A DNA stretch of 64,000 bases from Roseomonas sp. (lineage in GTDB: Bacteria > Pseudomonadota > Alphaproteobacteria > Acetobacterales > Acetobacteraceae). The stretch is from contig JADCFX010000041.1 of assembly GCA_020249285.1 (NCBI GenBank), positions 1 through 64,000 of the forward strand, given 5' to 3'. The position numbers were made by a program, and so were the translations under genes. The notes beneath the pieces were generated by a model. The model had not been told where the DNA came from, made no database searches, and worked only from the letters and a program-made list of their open reading frames with translations. Shown here one piece after another: positions 62,490 to 64,000 of this stretch. The first letter of the stretch is position 1. Each line of letters starts with the position of its first letter.

Positions 62490-62714
62490 ATGAAGTCCGA
62501 TATCCATCCCGCTTACCATGAGATCAACATCATCATGACCGACGGGACCGAGTACAAGACCCGTTCCTGCTACGGCAAGCCGGGTGATACCATCCGTTTG
62601 GACATTGATCCGAAGTCGCACCCGGCCTGGACCGGCCAGCAGCGCATTATTGATACGGGCGGCCAGATTGCAAAGTTCAACAAGCGCTTCGCCGGCATTG
62701 GCGCGCGCAAGTAG
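62490..62714 (+). CDS. rpmE: 50S ribosomal protein L31
   Basis: L31 is a small protein of the large ribosomal subunit. The 74-residue product starts [20 protein letters not shown] and contains [21 protein letters not shown], the family signature. It lacks the paired Cys of the zinc-binding (C+) form, so it is the C- type. The gene is followed by a rho-independent terminator at 62803. No other ribosomal gene is adjacent. Confidence 0.95.
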   Translation: MKSDIHPAYHEINIIMTDGTEYKTRSCYGKPGDTIRLDIDPKSHPAWTGQQRIIDTGGQIAKFNKRFAGIGARK

Positions 62715-62802
62715 GACTGGGTGCCTCATCGCGGCGGCCACATAGCCGTCGCGGTCAGGCGTTTGTGGCCCGTGCAAACGGGTCTCAATGCAATAATGTC
62801 AG

Positions 62803-62829
62803 AAAAGCCCGGCCTTTGCTGGGCTTTTT
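62803..62829 (+). terminator. Rho-independent terminator downstream of rpmE
   Basis: AAAAGCCC pairs with GGGCTTTTT, with further GC pairs inside and a T-run at the end. It lies about 90 bases after the rpmE stop and just before the tRNA gene on the other strand. A smaller stem CCCGT/ACGGG lies between. Confidence 0.8.
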
Positions 62830-62854
62830 GCGTTACCGGGATGTCTGGGGAACT

Positions 62855-62930
<76 letters not shown>

Positions 62931-63117
62931 TCACCAAGGGCGCCGTGAGTGCCCCAGGCTGAAGGTAAAGTCAAGGCAACGCCAAAGGGCGTCAGGTCAC
63001 CCCAAAAATCCTTCTGCGACAAAGGTCTTGCAGCCTGAACCCTTCTTCAAGATATAGGGGCTAATTCTTCCGGGCTGCGAAGCTGCGCGGCAGCGCTTGG
63101 AAGAGGCAGGAGGCTTC

Positions 63118-63423
63118 ATGCACGCATTATTCTGGTTGATTGATTCTGCTCTCAGCCTTTTCGTCTGGGCGCTGATTATCGGGGCCATCGTGTCCCTGCT
63201 GATTTCCTTCAATGTGCTGGATACGCGCAACCGCGCGATTTGGGCGATTGCCGATTTCTTTCATCGGCTGACCGAACCAGCACTCAGGCCCATCAGGCGC
63301 TTTCTACCCAATCTGGGCGGGATTGATATTTCGCCCGTGGTGCTGATCCTTTTGTTGCAGGCGGCGCGCATTCTGCTGGCGGAAATCCAGTTCGGCCTGC
63401 TTGGCAATAGCCTTGGTCGATGA
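63118..63423 (+). CDS. YggT family membrane protein
   Basis: This 101-residue protein has two YggT-like hydrophobic regions (LFWLIDSALSLFVWALIIGAIVSLLI and VVLILLLQAARILLAEIQFGLL) and the central LTEPALRPIRRFLPNLGGIDISP, the family signature. YggT proteins occur near cell division or folate genes and their function is not settled. AGGAGG precedes the ATG. folD follows after 78 bases. In many alphaproteobacteria a DUF167 gene lies in between; none is visible here. Confidence 0.93.
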   Translation: MHALFWLIDSALSLFVWALIIGAIVSLLISFNVLDTRNRAIWAIADFFHRLTEPALRPIRRFLPNLGGIDISPVVLILLLQAARILLAEIQFGLLGNSLGR

Positions 63424-63501
63424 CGGCGCCACAGCGCAGGAAAAGGCGCTCGGCATACCGGGCGCAACTGCGCTTCCCATTCCAAGGATCGAGGCTTTGG
63501 C

Positions 63502-64000
63502 ATGACCGCACGCATTCTTGATGGCAAGGCGCTCGGCGCCCGGCTGCGGGCTGGCCTTGCCGCGCGCATCGCCACACTCCCCTTCAAGCCCGGCCTGCGC
63601 GTAGTGCGCGTGGGTGAGGACCCCGCGAGTGGCGTTTATGTGCGCAACAAGGATCGCGCGGCGGCCGAGGCCGGCTTTGATAGCGCCACCATTCATCTGC
63701 CCGAATCGACCACCGAAGCTGATTTGCTCGCGGAAATCGCGCGGCTGAATGCTGACCCGGCCGTGGATGGCATTCTGGTGCAGCTTCCCCTGCCCGCTCA
63801 TATCCGGGCAGAGGCCGCGATTGCCGCGGTGGACCCGCGCAAGGATGTGGATGGCTTCCATCCGCTGAATGCCGGGCGGCTGGCGGCGGGGGAACCCGGC
63901 CTGGTGCCGTGTACGCCACGCGGCGTGATGCATCTGCTGGCGGAAGCCGGCGTGACGCTGCGTGGTGCGCGGGCCTTGGTGCTGGGGCGTTCGCAGATTG
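63502..64000 (+). CDS. folD: Methylenetetrahydrofolate dehydrogenase/cyclohydrolase FolD (partial, runs off the window)
   Basis: FolD interconverts 5,10-methylene- and 10-formyl-tetrahydrofolate with NADP. The visible N-terminal 166 residues contain ARILDGKALGARLRAGL, VRVGEDPASGVYVRNKDRAA with the conserved Tyr and Lys, DGILVQLPLPAH, DPRKDVDGFHPLNAGRLA and the start of the NADP motif ALVLGRSQI. The gene continues beyond the window end. It lies after the YggT gene on the same strand. Confidence 0.95.
   Translation, partial: MTARILDGKALGARLRAGLAARIATLPFKPGLRVVRVGEDPASGVYVRNKDRAAAEAGFDSATIHLPESTTEADLLAEIARLNADPAVDGILVQLPLPAHIRAEAAIAAVDPRKDVDGFHPLNAGRLAAGEPGLVPCTPRGVMHLLAEAGVTLRGARALVLGRSQI

Noticed and set aside
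63420..63521. A 33-codon frame starting in the YggT stop (ATGACGGCGCCACAG) that could be a reduced DUF167.
   Set aside because: It overlaps the folD start out of frame, is Arg-rich and lacks DUF167 motifs.

Overview
The window is about 64 kb of GC-rich bacterial chromosome with tightly packed, often overlapping genes and frequent GTG/TTG starts. The gene content points to an alphaproteobacterium, most likely Acetobacteraceae/Rhodospirillales (Roseomonas-like). This rests on a complete mreBCD-mrdA-rodA cluster, minCDE, PuuD-type urate oxidation, an AapJ-like binding protein, the DUF1285/NUDIX/DUF6111/CCA-transferase block beside MoxR-DUF58-DUF4159, and several stand-alone periplasmic binding proteins, including two of the Bug/TctC family. 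The assignment is inferred from gene content; no rRNA is present. One tRNA gene (Ala, CGC) was found, and no CRISPR array, insertion sequence or prophage.

Layout. 0-1.6 kb: an AT-rich, apparently truncated, partnerless adenine methyltransferase. 1.9-3.7 kb: leuA behind a candidate leucine leader peptide. 3.8-12.5 kb: the cell-elongation operon mreB-mreC-mreD-mrdA-rodA, followed in the same direction by a P1B-5 metal ATPase with a C-terminal hemerythrin domain and a VIT1/CCC1 transporter. 12.5-25.7 kb: metabolic and transport genes (M20 amidohydrolase, class II aldolase, EamA, Bug protein, RlmI, DUF3293, MFS, a bdhA-patatin-tam operon, and serA-TVP38-disulfide oxidoreductase). 25.8-28.4 kb: puuD-uraH plus a Bug protein. 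28.5-30.7 kb: fusA with a structured leader and a clear terminator. 30.7-33.9 kb: a four-gene minus-strand operon of unknown pathway. 34.1-36.0 kb: minCDE.

36.1-45.7 kb: a BatA-like membrane protein, a Tim44-like protein, a histidine phosphatase, an orphan response regulator, ribA with an L,D-transpeptidase gene, an ABC binding protein, and the divergent EF-P modification pair epmB/epmA around a palindromic repeat. 45.7-50.6 kb: FkbM methyltransferase, a BLUF blue-light sensor, and three oxidoreductases including an HpsN-like HisD paralogue. 50.6-58.0 kb: the CCA/DUF6111/NUDIX/DUF1285 operon divergent from MoxR-DUF58-DUF4159. 58.0-58.95 kb: an AT-rich insert carrying an unrecognised protein with ADP-ribosyltransferase-like motifs and the tail of a broken upstream gene. 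58.95-64 kb: AapJ-like binding protein, CBS protein, a DUF2268 protease, pdxY, rpmE, tRNA-Ala, YggT and the start of folD.

How the parts work together. Two blocks cover envelope growth and division (mre/mrd and min). leuA and serA supply amino-acid precursors, puuD-uraH handle urate, and rlmI, epmAB, fusA, rpmE, cca and the tRNA serve translation. The least conventional pieces are the AT-rich insert at 58 kb, the metal-efflux pair appended to the elongation operon, the structured leaders of leuA and fusA, and a family of two-stem-loop intergenic elements.
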